Assembly: GCA_046302715.1 (NCBI GenBank)
Contig: JBKCHQ010000062.1
Span: 1 to 24,381, forward strand
Length of the DNA stretch: 24,381 nucleotides
Origin: CAMCXT01 sp046302715
Lineage (GTDB): Bacteria; Bacteroidota; Bacteroidia; M30B66
Reading direction: 5' to 3'
Of the stretch, positions 24,175-24,381 are shown piece after piece (the stretch's first letter is position 1; every line of letters starts with the position of its first letter). A program made the position numbers and the translations under genes. The notes beneath the pieces are model-generated. The model made no database searches and was not told the origin of the DNA. It worked only from the letters and a program-made list of their open reading frames with translations.

Positions 24175-24381
24175 ATGTGTCCTTTCAAAACTAAATTTGT
24201 AGGTATTCTCTTTTTTGCCTTATCTGGCCAAGTATTAATGGCCCAAGAAACCTGGCTTAAGGTGGATTGCGGCACCGAATTCTGCCTGGCTTTAAAATCA
24301 GATCGCACACTTTGGGCTTGGGGAAGCAATTTAAATGGACAATTGGGCATAGGAAGCACGGTTACCCAGGTTATCCCTACA
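24175..24381 (+). CDS. Exported RCC1-repeat protein, N-terminal part (runs off window)
   Basis: An open frame begins with ATG at 24175 and stays open to the last base (69 codons). The first 23 residues form a signal peptide (MCPFKTKFVGILFF, then ALSGQVLMAQ). Residues 46-62 contain LWAWGSNLNGQLGIGS, the hallmark of an RCC1 beta-propeller blade, so the complete gene probably encodes a propeller of several blades. In Bacteroidota such exported propellers often end in a type IX secretion sorting domain; that end is outside the window, so it is only a possibility. The 81 bp gap after the MORN gene suggests a separate unit. Confidence 0.8.
   Translation, partial: MCPFKTKFVGILFFALSGQVLMAQETWLKVDCGTEFCLALKSDRTLWAWGSNLNGQLGIGSTVTQVIPT

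Overview
The window is a 24.4 kb piece of a Bacteroidota chromosome, probably Flavobacteriales or a close relative. Three things point there. First, several intergenic gaps carry exact copies of the Bacteroidota -7 promoter element TAnnTTTG, and strong Shine-Dalgarno sequences are rare. Second, the order parA-parB-DUF5683-dapB-lepB and a two-domain RibBA are typical of the phylum. Third, several protein families are typical of it: long LptF/G permease, START-like protein, DUF5683, YwqK-type MORN protein, MbnP-like lipoprotein. I cannot assign a genus. There are no rRNAs, tRNAs, CRISPR arrays or insertion sequences.

Region 1 (1-8666) is devoted to cell-surface polysaccharide or glycolipid. It holds the end of a YfhO-like membrane protein, an AsnB-type amidotransferase, and a leftward pair made of a membrane-bound spermidine-synthase-like protein and an unrecognised polytopic membrane protein that may be a polymerase or GT-C enzyme. 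A GT-B glycosyltransferase coupled to a TSUP permease follows, then a convergent GT2 (DPM-like) glycosyltransferase. The unknown membrane gene and the GT-B gene diverge from a 52 bp gap holding two overlapping -7 elements.

Region 2 (8796-15180) is one tight rightward run: START-like protein, LptF/G-type permease (TTG start), two GT-B glycosyltransferases, RibBA (riboflavin) and a second TSUP permease. Junctions overlap (ATGA, TAGTG, ATGA) or are 13-24 bp apart, so an operon is likely.

Region 3 (15274-19993) is a housekeeping operon with its own -7 element: ParA and ParB (chromosome segregation), a DUF5683 membrane protein, DapB (lysine/diaminopimelate) and an enlarged signal peptidase I.

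Region 4 (19994-24381) looks different. Genes stand alone, gaps are longer and AT-rich, and the products are membrane or exported proteins: a DUF418 protein, a 139-residue orphan with a signal peptide, an MbnP-like lipoprotein, a cysteine-rich MORN-repeat protein, and the start of an RCC1-repeat protein cut by the window edge. This is the accessory part.

I did not find a clear undescribed defence, mobile or biosynthetic system. The best leads are the membrane protein/spermidine-synthase-like pair with its overlapping divergent promoters, the two variant TSUP permeases placed beside glycosyltransferases, and the orphan exported proteins at the right end.
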